Below the pieces are notes generated by a model that ran no database searches, was not told the origin of the DNA, and was given only the letters and a program-made list of their open reading frames with translations. From NCBI RefSeq assembly GCF_008364795.1, contig NZ_VTTM01000010.1:174165-238164 (forward strand): a stretch of DNA of 64,000 bases, read 5' to 3'. Origin of the DNA: Azospirillum oryzae. Its GTDB lineage: Bacteria > Pseudomonadota > Alphaproteobacteria > Azospirillales > Azospirillaceae. Position 1 is the first letter of the stretch; every line of letters starts with the position of its first letter. Shown piece by piece: positions 56,479-64,000 of this stretch. A program made the translations under genes and the position numbers.

Positions 56479-57044
56479 GGAGCAACTCGCTTCCTGAACA
56501 CATTTGAGCAAACCGCCGCCGCGTTCGGTGGGAGCCCGGATGATTGCGGCGGTCCCCCTTCGATCGGGGCGGATTGGCGCGACGATGCGGCAGGACCGCG
56601 GGCAAGGCGTTGATTCAGAACAAGTGCACGGCCTTTAGCCGTGACAATCCCGGCACCCGGTGCTGCGGCGAACGCATGGGAGTGCGGCGCTGCGAGGCAT
56701 GCGGCCCATCATCGGGCGGCGTCCAATTCCTCGAACTCCATCCAAATTTTGCCATTTTCTTCCCATAGACCTTGTCTCAAGCAACCGGCTCCGCAGGTCG
56801 CGCACCGGCGTTCCCCCTAGCGCCACAGCAGCGACGAATGGAAGCCGTTCCACAAGGTATCGACCGGCCGGACCCGGCCGGACGCAAGGCCATCGCGAGA
56901 ACCCCCTCGCGGTGGCCTTTTCTTTTGGGCGGGTTCTTTCGGGCGGGGCGGCGGCGGGAGGCTGCGACAGCATTCTTGCTCCGGCTTTCCCGTCCCGCTG
57001 TGCTATAGCAGCGCCTCCCTCAACCGGAAGCGCGACCCGTTCCC
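56479..57044. other. Spacer upstream of ccmA
   Basis: A 566-base region between divergent genes. It holds one plus-strand intrinsic terminator (56888-56926) without a gene before it. A 44-codon minus-strand frame (56635-56766) and a TGCTATAG-like -10 at 57001-57008 are weak. I call no gene. Confidence 0.55.
56888..56926 (+). terminator. Intrinsic terminator without an obvious gene
   Basis: GGCCATCGCGAG-AACCCC-CTCGCGGTGGCC (12 pairs, one G-T) followed by TTTTCTTTT on the plus strand. The nearest plus-strand gene downstream is ccmA, 119 bases away, and none lies upstream for 5 kb. Confidence 0.88.
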
Positions 57045-57728
57045 ATGCCCGTCTTTGCCGGATCAGAGCTGACCTGCCTGCGTGGCGACCGTCTGGTCTT
57101 CACCGGGCTGGAGTTCCGCATCGCCCCCGGCGGTGCGCTGGTGCTGCTCGGCCCCAACGGCAGCGGCAAGTCCAGCCTGCTGCGGGTGATGGCCGGGCTG
57201 CTGAAGCCGCTGCGCGGGACGCTGGACTGGGACGGGGTGCCGGTTTCCGAGGATCCCGACGGCCACCGGTCGAGGGTGCAGTATGTCGGTCATCTCGACG
57301 CGGTGAAGCCGGTGCTGACGGCGGCGGAGAATCTCGCCTTCTGGGCGGCGCTGGCCGGTGCCGCCGATCCGGCCGCCAACGCGCGGGCCGCGCTCGACCG
57401 GCTGGGGGTGCCGCACATCGCCGGCGTGCCGGGCCGCTATCTGTCGGCCGGTCAGAAGCGCCGGCTGAACCTCGCCCGGCTGCTGGCGGCACCGGCGACG
57501 CTGTGGCTGCTGGACGAGCCGACCGTGGCGCTCGACCGCGCCGCCATCGCCCTGTTCGAGGGGCTGATCGCCGAACATCGCGCCCAGGGCGGCATGGTGG
57601 TGCTGTCCACCCACACCGACATCGCCACCCCCGGCGGCGAGGAACTGCATCTGGACGAGTTCGCCCCCTACGCCGACGACGAAGAGGCCGGCGACGAAGA
57701 CCATGAGGAAGAGGGGGCCGCGCCATGA
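57045..57728 (+). CDS. ccmA: Cytochrome c biogenesis ATP-binding protein CcmA
   Basis: ATPase of the CcmAB(C) haem-handling complex in system I cytochrome c maturation. It has 227 residues. Walker A GPNGSGKS is at 36-43, the signature LSAGQKRRLNLARLL near 132 and Walker B LWLLDEPTVALD near 153. The C-terminal acidic tail DDEEAGDEDHEEE is unusual. The stop overlaps the ccmB start by 4 bases. Confidence 0.95.
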   Translation: MPVFAGSELTCLRGDRLVFTGLEFRIAPGGALVLLGPNGSGKSSLLRVMAGLLKPLRGTLDWDGVPVSEDPDGHRSRVQYVGHLDAVKPVLTAAENLAFWAALAGAADPAANARAALDRLGVPHIAGVPGRYLSAGQKRRLNLARLLAAPATLWLLDEPTVALDRAAIALFEGLIAEHRAQGGMVVLSTHTDIATPGGEELHLDEFAPYADDEEAGDEDHEEEGAAP

Positions 57729-58390
57729 GCCGTTTCCTGCGCCTTGTCGCGCGCGACCTGCGGCTGGCCCTGCGCCAGGGGTCCGACGCCACCATCGCCG
57801 TCATGTTCTTCGTGCTGTGCGTGGTGCTGTTTCCCTTCGGCGTCGGGCCGGAGCCGAACATCCTCGCCCGCATCGCCGCCGGCGTGATCTGGGTGGCGGC
57901 GCTGCTCGCCTCGCTGCTGTCGCTGGAGCGGCTGTTCCAGACCGATTACGAGGACGGGTCGCTGGAACTGCTCTCGCTCTCTCCCCTGCCGCTGGAGGCT
58001 GCGGTGCTGGCGAAGACGCTGGCCCATTGGCTGGTCACCGGCGTGCCGCTGATCGTCGCCGCGCCGCTGCTGGCCGTCCTGCTGAACATGGATGCGGAGG
58101 GGTTCGGCGTGCTGGTGCTGACGCTGACTCTGGGAACGCCGATCCTGAGCCTGATCGGCGCCATCGGGGCGGCGCTGACCCTGGGGGCGCGGCGCGGCGG
58201 CGTGCTGCTGTCGCTGCTGATCCTGCCGCTCTACATTCCCGTGCTGATCTTCGGCGCCGGCGCCATCGACGCCGCCATCAACGGGCTGACCCCGCGCCCA
58301 CACCTGTTGCTTCTCGCCGGCATCCTCGCCGCGGCCCTGCCGCTGGCCCCCTGGGCCGGGGCCGCGGCCCTGAGGCAGGCGGTGGAGTAG
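57725..58390 (+). CDS. ccmB: Cytochrome c biogenesis membrane protein CcmB
   Basis: A 221-residue protein with six membrane helices, partner of CcmA. The family features LRLALRQGSDATIAVMFFVL at the start and FQTDYEDGSLELLSLSPLPLE in the first loop are clear. ccmC, which normally follows, is absent: the next gene is on the other strand 4 bases later. Confidence 0.95.
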   Translation: MSRFLRLVARDLRLALRQGSDATIAVMFFVLCVVLFPFGVGPEPNILARIAAGVIWVAALLASLLSLERLFQTDYEDGSLELLSLSPLPLEAAVLAKTLAHWLVTGVPLIVAAPLLAVLLNMDAEGFGVLVLTLTLGTPILSLIGAIGAALTLGARRGGVLLSLLILPLYIPVLIFGAGAIDAAINGLTPRPHLLLLAGILAAALPLAPWAGAAALRQAVE

Positions 58391-58394
58391 GAGG

Positions 58395-58985
58395 CTAGGA
58401 TTTTGTCGCCTTCTCCGGCAGCAGCTTCTCGATCGCCTCGCGCACCTTGTCGGACTCGGGGTCGGTCATGGTCGAGAACCAGGACACCAGCTTGCCGTCC
58501 GGCCCGATCAGATATTTGTGGAAGTTCCAGCGCGGCTTGGCGAGGAAGCCCAGTTCGTCGGCCGCCCAGCGGTAGAAGGGATGGGCGCCGTCGCCCGACA
58601 CAACCGTCTTGTCGGTCAGCGGGAAGTCGATCCGATAGTTGACCTCGCAGAAATCCTTGATCTGGTTGGCGTTCCCCGGCTCCTGGCCGCCGAAATCGTC
58701 CGAAGGCACGCCGACCACCACCAGCCCGCGGTCGCGGTAGCGCTGCCACAGCGTCTCCAGCCCCTTGTATTGCGGAGTGAATCCGCATTGCGAGGCGGTG
58801 TTGACCACCAGGACCGCCTTACCCTTGAACTGCGACAGCGGCAGCGGCTGGCCGTCGATGCCCTGGAAGGTGAAGTCGTAGGCGCTGATTGCGGCGGCGC
58901 TGCTTGCGGCCATGGCGCTGGCGGCTCCCATCACGGAAAGGACCGCCGCCATGGCGACGGTGCGAAGTCGGGTTCGGACGGTCAT
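58395..58985 (-). CDS. Exported glutathione peroxidase-family protein
   Basis: A 196-residue thiol peroxidase. The signal peptide (MTVRTRLRTVAMAAVLSVMG, cleavage near AMA) makes it periplasmic. Peroxidatic Cys67 is in NTASQCGFTPQYKGLE, Gln101 in FGGQEPG, Trp153-Asn154 in RWNFHKYLIG: the full GPx tetrad, with Cys rather than selenocysteine. Convergent with ccmB and 4 bases from it. ATG at 58985. Confidence 0.93.
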   Translation of the reverse strand: MTVRTRLRTVAMAAVLSVMGAASAMAASSAAAISAYDFTFQGIDGQPLPLSQFKGKAVLVVNTASQCGFTPQYKGLETLWQRYRDRGLVVVGVPSDDFGGQEPGNANQIKDFCEVNYRIDFPLTDKTVVSGDGAHPFYRWAADELGFLAKPRWNFHKYLIGPDGKLVSWFSTMTDPESDKVREAIEKLLPEKATKS

Positions 58986-59344
58986 CGGTAGGGCTCGGCG
59001 GCTGGAGGGCTTTGCATCCTTACACATACGATGCCCGATACGAGCTTCGGCGCCTATCGGATCATGATGCAACGGGCCGGCACCGGTCGCATCGGGTCTA
59101 CCCCCTTCGGACGGGTAGCCACGGTGCCCGCGGATCGACAGTTGATAGGTAAGGATACGCGGCGATCGATCGTCGCCATCCTTGCAACCGTCCTTGTCCA
59201 CCGAACAGCGCCCGAAAAATGTCCCACCCGGCCGAGCCTCAGCCTGAGCATAAAAATCTATCCCATCGAAATGGGTATGCGGACGCCAGCCCGGTTGCCG
59301 CCGCTCCCGTCGCCGATGCAAGCCCATTCCAGGAGAACAGGCCG
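58986..59344. other. Spacer with two ATCCTTAC octamers
   Basis: A 359-base divergent spacer. It contains ATCCTTAC at 59016-59023 and its reverse complement at 59149-59156. I see no gene or RNA. Confidence 0.5.
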
Positions 59345-59719
59345 ATGAACGCCGGAGCCATCACGCAGGACACCCGGTCGCTCCCGACGGCAATGCGCCG
59401 GGTGGCCCGTGCCGCCGCCAAAGCCACGTTGGCCGTCACGGCGGTGCTGCTATTCGGCGCCGCCTTGTCGACGCCGTCGCTCGCCGACCCGGGGGAGCAT
59501 GGCCGCGGCCATGCCTGGGGCCACCACAAGAAGAAGCACCATCACGACGAAGGCCCGGTCGTCATCTACGGTGCGCCGCCGCCGGTGGTCGTGGTTCCAG
59601 CCCCGCCGCCCCCTCCGCGCGTCGTCTATGCCCCCTCCTACGCACCGCCGCCGGCCGTCATCTATGCCCCGCCGCCGCAACCGGGCGTCAGCGTCCAGAT
59701 GAACATTCCGCTTCGTTAA
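59345..59719 (+). CDS. Small secreted His- and Pro-rich protein
   Basis: A 124-residue protein. The signal sequence helix is at about 22-45 (AKATLAVTAVLLFGAALSTP, cleavage near SLA). It is followed by HGRGHAWGHHKKKHHH (metal-binding-like) and repeats of VVxAPPPPP/YAPPP. Such proteins are surface- or envelope-associated in alphaproteobacteria. Function unknown. ATG at 59345. Confidence 0.75.
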   Translation: MNAGAITQDTRSLPTAMRRVARAAAKATLAVTAVLLFGAALSTPSLADPGEHGRGHAWGHHKKKHHHDEGPVVIYGAPPPVVVVPAPPPPPRVVYAPSYAPPPAVIYAPPPQPGVSVQMNIPLR

Positions 59720-60074
59720 CGATCCAGGCTTTCCAGGCGCTCCGGCGGTCGGGTCCCACCCGGCGACCGGAGCGTTTTGCGTTTCGGCAGCGCTGTCCCG
59801 GGCTGTGACCATCCTGTGCCCTTGTCGCGCGTCCCGCCCCGTCCACGGCATGCTCCCGGCCGTTCCCTCCTCCGCCGTCCGAACCGCACCCGTTGAAAAG
59901 CCTGGATCGTCAGTCCTTTCGTGACAGGACCCGCCTGCACCGGTAGGATCGCGCGGCCTGTCGCGAAGGCGGTAGGCCGTTCGGGTGATTCACGGAAACT
60001 CAACCGATGTCCGGCCATCTGTCGGCTGGGAGCATCTTGCGGCCCGTGGTCGGTATCGGGGAGGGAGAGACCGA
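59720..60074. other. Spacer upstream of motA
   Basis: 355 bases. The first 60 hold a terminator. The rest is a leader of about 290 bases with no recognised promoter. No gene seen. Confidence 0.5.
59738..59778 (+). terminator. Intrinsic terminator after the His/Pro-rich gene
   Basis: CGCTCCGG/CCGGAGCG with an inner GGGT/ACCC stem, followed by TTTT, 19 bases after the stop codon. Confidence 0.8.
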
Positions 60075-60935
60075 ATGTTCGTGATGATCGGCTTCGGCAT
60101 CGTGATCTTCAGCGTGTTCGGTGGCTACATCCTCGGTGGTGGCCACATGGGCGTGCTGTGGATGCCGTTCGAGTTCATGATCATCCTGGGCTCCGGCGCC
60201 GGTGCCTTTTTCATTGCAAATCCAAAATCTGTGGTGACCCACACCGGCAAGGAGCTGGGTCACCTGTTCAAAGGACCAAAATACAAAAAGGAGGACTTTC
60301 TGGAGGTCCTCACCATGATGTATCAGGTCTTCAAGATCGCGAAGACCAAGGGCCTGCTGGCGCTCGAACAGCATATCGAGAAACCGGAAGACTCACCGCT
60401 CTTCCAGCAATTCCCGAAATTCTATGGCGACCATCATGCCATCGCCTTTCTCTGTACCTATCTTCGCCTGATGTCGCTGGGCGCGGACAACCCGCATGAG
60501 CTGGTCGACCTGATGGACGAGGATATCGAGACGATGCACCACGAACACCAGCGCATCGCCGACGCCATCCAGGCGGTGGCCGACGCGGTGCCGGCGCTGG
60601 GCATCGTGGCGGCGGTGCTGGGCGTGATTCACACCATGGGCTCGATCACCGAGCCGCCGGAAGTGCTGGGCAAGCTGATCGGCGGCGCGCTGGTCGGCAC
60701 CTTCACCGGCATTCTGGTCGCCTACGGCTTCCTCGCCCCCATCGCCAGCGGCCTGAAGAACATCTATCACGCGGAAGGCAAGTATTATCAGGCGATGAAG
60801 ACCGGACTGATCGCCCATCTCTCCGGCTACGCGCCCGCCATTTCGGTGGAATACGCCCGCAACGTGCTGGAACCGGAATACCGCCCGACCTTCGCCCAGG
60901 TGGAAGAGGCGACCTCCGCCCTGCCGCCGGCCTGA
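60075..60935 (+). CDS. motA: Flagellar motor stator protein MotA
   Basis: Proton-channel stator subunit, 286 residues. Four membrane helices lie at about 2-22, 30-48, 170-195 and 203-228, with a large cytosolic loop between. The signatures are GGYILGGGHMGVLWMPFEF, VADAVPALGIVAAVLGVIHTM and GTFTGILVAYGFLAPIA. ATG at 60075 with GGAGAG upstream. motB does not follow, though it usually is the next gene. Confidence 0.96.
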   Translation: MFVMIGFGIVIFSVFGGYILGGGHMGVLWMPFEFMIILGSGAGAFFIANPKSVVTHTGKELGHLFKGPKYKKEDFLEVLTMMYQVFKIAKTKGLLALEQHIEKPEDSPLFQQFPKFYGDHHAIAFLCTYLRLMSLGADNPHELVDLMDEDIETMHHEHQRIADAIQAVADAVPALGIVAAVLGVIHTMGSITEPPEVLGKLIGGALVGTFTGILVAYGFLAPIASGLKNIYHAEGKYYQAMKTGLIAHLSGYAPAISVEYARNVLEPEYRPTFAQVEEATSALPPA

Positions 60936-60964
60936 CCCCTTGTCCTGATCGACCGAGGGTCCCG

Positions 60965-61924
60965 ATGCCGGACATCGACATCGCCTGGAACGAGGGAACG
61001 GTCGGCGAGTGGGACGCCCTGTTCGCCCGCGTTCCGCGTTCCACACTGCTGCAGAGCTTCGCCTATGGCCGCGCCATGGGCCGAACCTATGGCCATGTCC
61101 CGCGCCTTGGCGTGATCCGCCGCGACGGCGAGCCGGTCGGCCTCGTCCAGACGCTCGACCGCCGCATGCTGAAGCTGTTCCACGACCGCCAATGTTACCG
61201 CGGCCCGCTCTGGCTGGACGGCACGATCCCCGATGCCGACTCGCTGGAAGCGGTGTTCCGCCTGCTGCGCCGTGCCTGCCCGCGGTCGCCGCTCAGCCGT
61301 GCCAGCCTGTTGCCGGAACTGCCGGCCGGGCCGGAGACGGAGGCGCTGCTCGCCCGCTGCGGCTTCCGCAAGGTCGGTCCCGGCTATCGGACGGTCTGGT
61401 TCGACCTGACCCGCAACGAGGAAGCGATGCGCGCCGGCTTCGCCCGCGACTGGCGGCAGCGTCTGCGCGGGGCGGAGAAGGCCGGCCTCGTCCTCGACAC
61501 CGACTGGAAGGCCGACAACCTGCCCTGGCTGATGAAGCAGGAGCATGACCAGGCGCTGGAGAAGGGCTTTCGTGCCATGACCGGGCCGCTGGCCGTCCGC
61601 CTGCGCAACGCCATGGTCAAGGGCGGTGGCCGCAATGACGGCGTGGTGATGGTGACGGCGCTCGACGGCCGCACTCCGGTTGCTTGCGGCCTGTTCTTCC
61701 GCCACGGCGTCTGCGCCACCAGTCAGATCAGTTGGGCCAACGAAGCGGGCCGCAAGAGCGGCGCCATGCGGCTGGTGCTGTGGAAGGCCATGCAGGAGCT
61801 GAAGCAGCATGGCGTCCGTACGCTCGATCTCGGCGGCATCAATCCCGACACCGCCCCCGGCGTCACCGAGTTCAAGCTCGGCACCGGCGGAGAGGCGGTG
61901 GAGACGGTCGGCCAATACCGCTGA
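60965..61924 (+). CDS. FemAB/GNAT-like acyltransferase
   Basis: A 319-residue protein of the lipid II/peptidyl acyltransferase fold (FemAB, BioF2-like). It has LLQSFAYGRAMGRTYGHVPRL at the start, YRTVWFDLTRNEEAMRAGFA in the middle and VRTLDLGGINPDTAPGVTEFKLGTGG at the end. Such proteins add amino acids to peptidoglycan or polysaccharides. It follows motA by 29 bases. Confidence 0.85.
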   Translation: MPDIDIAWNEGTVGEWDALFARVPRSTLLQSFAYGRAMGRTYGHVPRLGVIRRDGEPVGLVQTLDRRMLKLFHDRQCYRGPLWLDGTIPDADSLEAVFRLLRRACPRSPLSRASLLPELPAGPETEALLARCGFRKVGPGYRTVWFDLTRNEEAMRAGFARDWRQRLRGAEKAGLVLDTDWKADNLPWLMKQEHDQALEKGFRAMTGPLAVRLRNAMVKGGGRNDGVVMVTALDGRTPVACGLFFRHGVCATSQISWANEAGRKSGAMRLVLWKAMQELKQHGVRTLDLGGINPDTAPGVTEFKLGTGGEAVETVGQYR

Positions 61925-61959
61925 TGCGCTTTGCCTGATGATGGCCGGGACGGTTCCGG

Positions 61960-61978
61960 CTATCCTTACCTGCGTGCC
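61960..61978 (-). repeat. Dispersed 19-base repeat, copy 2
   Basis: CTATCCTTACCTGCGTGCC, the reverse complement of copy 1 at 34160-34178. A small GCCGG/CCGGC hairpin (61944-61960) precedes it. Confidence 0.6.
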
Positions 61979-62013
61979 GACCCGACACACCCTTACCGTA
62001 CGGGATGTCCGCC

Positions 62014-62187
62014 ATGTCAGACCTCGAACCCCTGAAGCCCGGCGAAGCCGATGTCGCCATCGAACGCGCCATGCAGCAGCGGCCGAAGGCGATGATCATC
62101 CGCGACAGGCTGCAGAAGATGCTGGAGGACGAGAACACCGCCCGCCAGTTCGTCGGCGCCATCCGCAACATGATGAACAAGGAATAA
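62014..62187 (+). CDS. Small hypothetical protein
   Basis: A 57-residue protein, MSDLEPLKPGEADVAIERAM onward, mostly one amphipathic helix with IIRDRLQKMLEDENTARQFVG. An in-frame ATG at 62005 is also possible. Family not recognised; it follows the acyltransferase by 89 bases. Confidence 0.55.
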   Translation: MSDLEPLKPGEADVAIERAMQQRPKAMIIRDRLQKMLEDENTARQFVGAIRNMMNKE

Positions 62188-62229
62188 GGGGCGCCGGCGG
62201 CCTCCGCCGCCGGGTTGCTTACCATCCGG

Positions 62230-63612
62230 TCAGCAGCTGCTCGCCTTGTTGCAGCTCTTTTCCTCCGTCGACGCCGGAGCCGGGGTGCGCGCCAGCTGCA
62301 GGCCGCCGCGGCTGTCGTCGAACATCTTCTCGATCGACCGCCGGGCCTGCTGGAAGGCCTGAAGCTCCCGCCCCTCCAGCTTCTCGCCGGTCGGCAGATC
62401 GACGGAACGCGGGTTCACCTGATGCCCCGCCTTCAGCACCTCGTAATGCAGGTGCGGCCCGGTCGACCGTCCGGTGGTGCCGACATAGCCGATGATATCG
62501 CCCTGATCGACCCGCGCGCCGCGCTGGATCGACTTGGCGAAGCGGCTCATATGGGCGTAAGCGGTCGAAATCTCGGTGTTGTGGCGGATGCGGACATAGT
62601 TGCCGTAGGAACTGCTGCGTTCCGCGATCTCGATGGTGCCGCGGCCGGCCGCATAGATCGGGGTCCCGGTCGGCGCCCCGAAATCCACGCCCTTGTGCAT
62701 CTTGCTGAAGCCCAGGATCGGGTGGTGGCGCATGCCGAAACCGGAAGTGATGCGGGCACCGTCGATGGGGGTGCGCAGCAGGGCGCGGCGGATGCTCTCG
62801 CCGTCGCCATTGTAATAGTCGATCCGCCCGTCGCGGGTCTTGAAGCGGTAGATCGGCATGTCGTCGCCGCTCAGCGTCAGCGAGGCATACAGCAACTCGC
62901 CTTCGCCGGCCTCCTTGCCTTCGGCGGTGACCAGCTTCTCATACAGAACCTCGAAACGGTCGCCCGGCTGCAGGTCGCGCTGGAAATCGACGTCGTAGGA
63001 GAAGTTCTGGATGAACGCCATCATGACCGAGATCGGCACCCCGGACTGGGCTCCCGCCTCGAACAGGCTGGAGCGGATCACGCCCTGGGCCGCCACCGGC
63101 TTGCGCGTGACCGGCTTCTCGATCTGGCTGGAGGTGAAGCCGGCGTCGCCCTTGCGCGCGATCGACACCGACCGCAGCGGATCCGGGGCGAATTCGAACC
63201 CGACGAACTTGCGGGTGCCGCCGCGACGCGGTTCGAACAGGACCGTCACATGTTGGCCGACCTGGAGACGGCGCGGGTTGTAGACCTCGCGCAATGCGGC
63301 CACCGCATCGTGGGCGTCGTTGGTCGGCACATTGGCGGTGGACAGCAGATCCATCAGCGTATCGCCGCGGCCGATGGACAGGGTGTGGCGGTCGACCGGT
63401 CCGGTGGCGCGTTCCCCGTCCCCGTCATCGTCCTTCGCCTCGGAATTGCTTTCCGCGCCCATGTTCGGCTTCACCGCCGGCTTGAAAGCATGGGGAGCCC
63501 GGCCATTCGGCGCATCCGCGTTGCGCGCGACAACCGTCGCAGGCGTCAACGCAGCGGCCGAGATGATGGCAAGCAAGGCGAGCGTGGGAAGGCGGGAGAG
63601 CCTCGAACGCAC
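62230..63612 (-). CDS. M23-family murein metallopeptidase with LysM-like region
   Basis: A 460-residue envelope peptidase. The signal peptide is near residues 6-30. An OapA/LysM-like segment (about 75-130; RGDTLMDLLSTANVPTNDAH) is followed by a helical middle and the M23 domain at about 300-400: HHPILGFSKMHKGVDFGAP (zinc His and Asp) and STGPHLHYEVLKAG (HLHYE). The start is GTG at 63612 with a superb AGGAGGAGGA site. Probably a lytic endopeptidase. Confidence 0.94.
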   Translation of the reverse strand: MRSRLSRLPTLALLAIISAAALTPATVVARNADAPNGRAPHAFKPAVKPNMGAESNSEAKDDDGDGERATGPVDRHTLSIGRGDTLMDLLSTANVPTNDAHDAVAALREVYNPRRLQVGQHVTVLFEPRRGGTRKFVGFEFAPDPLRSVSIARKGDAGFTSSQIEKPVTRKPVAAQGVIRSSLFEAGAQSGVPISVMMAFIQNFSYDVDFQRDLQPGDRFEVLYEKLVTAEGKEAGEGELLYASLTLSGDDMPIYRFKTRDGRIDYYNGDGESIRRALLRTPIDGARITSGFGMRHHPILGFSKMHKGVDFGAPTGTPIYAAGRGTIEIAERSSSYGNYVRIRHNTEISTAYAHMSRFAKSIQRGARVDQGDIIGYVGTTGRSTGPHLHYEVLKAGHQVNPRSVDLPTGEKLEGRELQAFQQARRSIEKMFDDSRGGLQLARTPAPASTEEKSCNKASSC

Positions 63613-64000
63613 CGTCGTCCTCCTCCTGTAACCCCCGGGGCCGCCCAGCGGGCTGTCGGCGATGGCCGTCACCAAAGGTGTTAAGCCTATGGATCGGACG
63701 ATGCTGGACCGGTCCGACCCTGTCAACCGACACAAGACCGCAGGGGTGGGCTCTGGGTGAACCCTATGGGAACACTATGAATTGGCGCGCTCGGACGGTC
63801 GCCGGCCACGCCGCGGTTGGTGGGTCGTTCCCTTACACTGAATCCGGTGCGGGCTCCGGTGAAAAACGAACCGTCAGGAATTTTTCATCGAAGCGCAAAA
63901 AAGCGCTTGCGTGGTTTGGGGGAGGGCGCCTATAAACCGCTCCACCGACGGCGGGGCGCTGAACGAAGCGCGGCGACGGCGGCAGAAACGGAAGAGAAAA
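63613..64000. other. Spacer to the window edge with strong promoter
   Basis: The last 388 bases have no gene. An A-rich tract (about 63,880-63,902) precedes the promoter listed separately; the sequence after the -10 is GC-rich leader with short direct repeats (GACGGCGG, GGCGACGGCGG). Confidence 0.6.
63907..63936 (+). promoter_or_regulatory. Strong promoter, probably of an rRNA operon
   Basis: TTGCGT (63907-63912), 18-base spacer, TATAAA (63931-63936), with an A-rich upstream stretch and the leader CCGCTCCACCGACGGCGGGG. The form resembles alphaproteobacterial rrn promoters. The 16S gene itself would start beyond the window, so this is inferred. Confidence 0.6.

Noticed and set aside
53917..56613. 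898-codon plus-strand frame opposite the ABC ATPase and AspT-like genes
   Set aside because: His/Arg/Gln-rich shadow of two certain genes.
56635..56766. 44-codon minus-strand frame in the ccmA upstream spacer
   Set aside because: Weak ribosome binding site, no recognised similarity, Arg-rich composition.
62215..63684. 489-codon plus-strand frame opposite the M23 peptidase
   Set aside because: Shadow; the opposite strand has signal peptide, ribosome binding site and zinc motifs.

Overview
The window is a 64 kb piece of a GC-rich (about two-thirds G+C) alphaproteobacterial chromosome. The likely source is the Rhodospirillales, probably Azospirillum or a close relative. That is inferred from gene order (miaB-phoH-ybeY-ybeX-lnt-XRE regulator-metK-trmB next to rimP-nusA-ylxR-infB-rbfA-truB), codon use and frequent GTG/TTG starts; no 16S gene is present. 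The content is mostly core chromosomal. I see no prophage, insertion sequence or CRISPR array.

Positions 1-16,200 (all minus strand) hold two housekeeping blocks. The translation block runs rimP, nusA, ylxR-L7Ae, infB, rbfA, truB (truB is cut by the window edge). It is preceded by a good promoter and a leader containing a complete intrinsic terminator, which suggests attenuation of the operon. Upstream of it lie miaB, phoH, ybeY, ybeX/corC, lnt, a PraR-type XRE regulator, metK and trmB. Several of these genes are coupled by 4-base start/stop overlaps.

Positions 16,300-31,800 carry mixed single genes: a GNAT acetyltransferase, apaG, folE behind two tandem promoters, a YbaK-type deacylase, tRNA-Arg(CCT), a cytosolic molybdopterin oxidoreductase, a large MscS channel, nth, a bactofilin, an EI24 membrane protein, a HxlR regulator coupled to a FabF-type synthase with a clear operator, and an adenosine-kinase-like PfkB protein. 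A divergent pair of small membrane/coiled-coil proteins of unknown function follows.

Positions 31,900-43,400 hold a three-gene TSUP transporter / TIGR02186 / universal stress protein operon, an NfuA-type Fe-S scaffold, a DUF1848 protein, ribB under an FMN riboswitch, a single-domain CheY, grpE, hrcA, a creatininase-family amidohydrolase, comM and a secreted TAP-like peptidase.

Positions 43,500-51,300 contain several tiny genes with a MarR regulator, a pyroglutamyl-peptidase homologue that has lost its catalytic cysteine, trpS, an unexplained structured intergenic region, gshB, a SirB1-type protein, yraN, rsmI and a divergent LppC-like lipoprotein. Positions 51,300-56,500 encode a complete polar amino-acid ABC transporter and an AspT/YidE-family transporter. 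Positions 57,000-63,600 encode ccmAB (without ccmC), a periplasmic glutathione peroxidase, a His/Pro-rich secreted protein, motA (without motB), a FemAB-like acyltransferase, a 57-residue protein and an M23 peptidase. The window ends in a strong promoter that looks like that of an rRNA operon.

No clearly new multi-gene defence or metabolic system is present. The signals most worth a second look are the rimP leader attenuator, the Cys-to-Gly pyroglutamyl-peptidase homologue, the structured region upstream of trpS, the TSUP/TIGR02186/USP operon and an over-represented ATCCTTAC octamer concentrated between genes.
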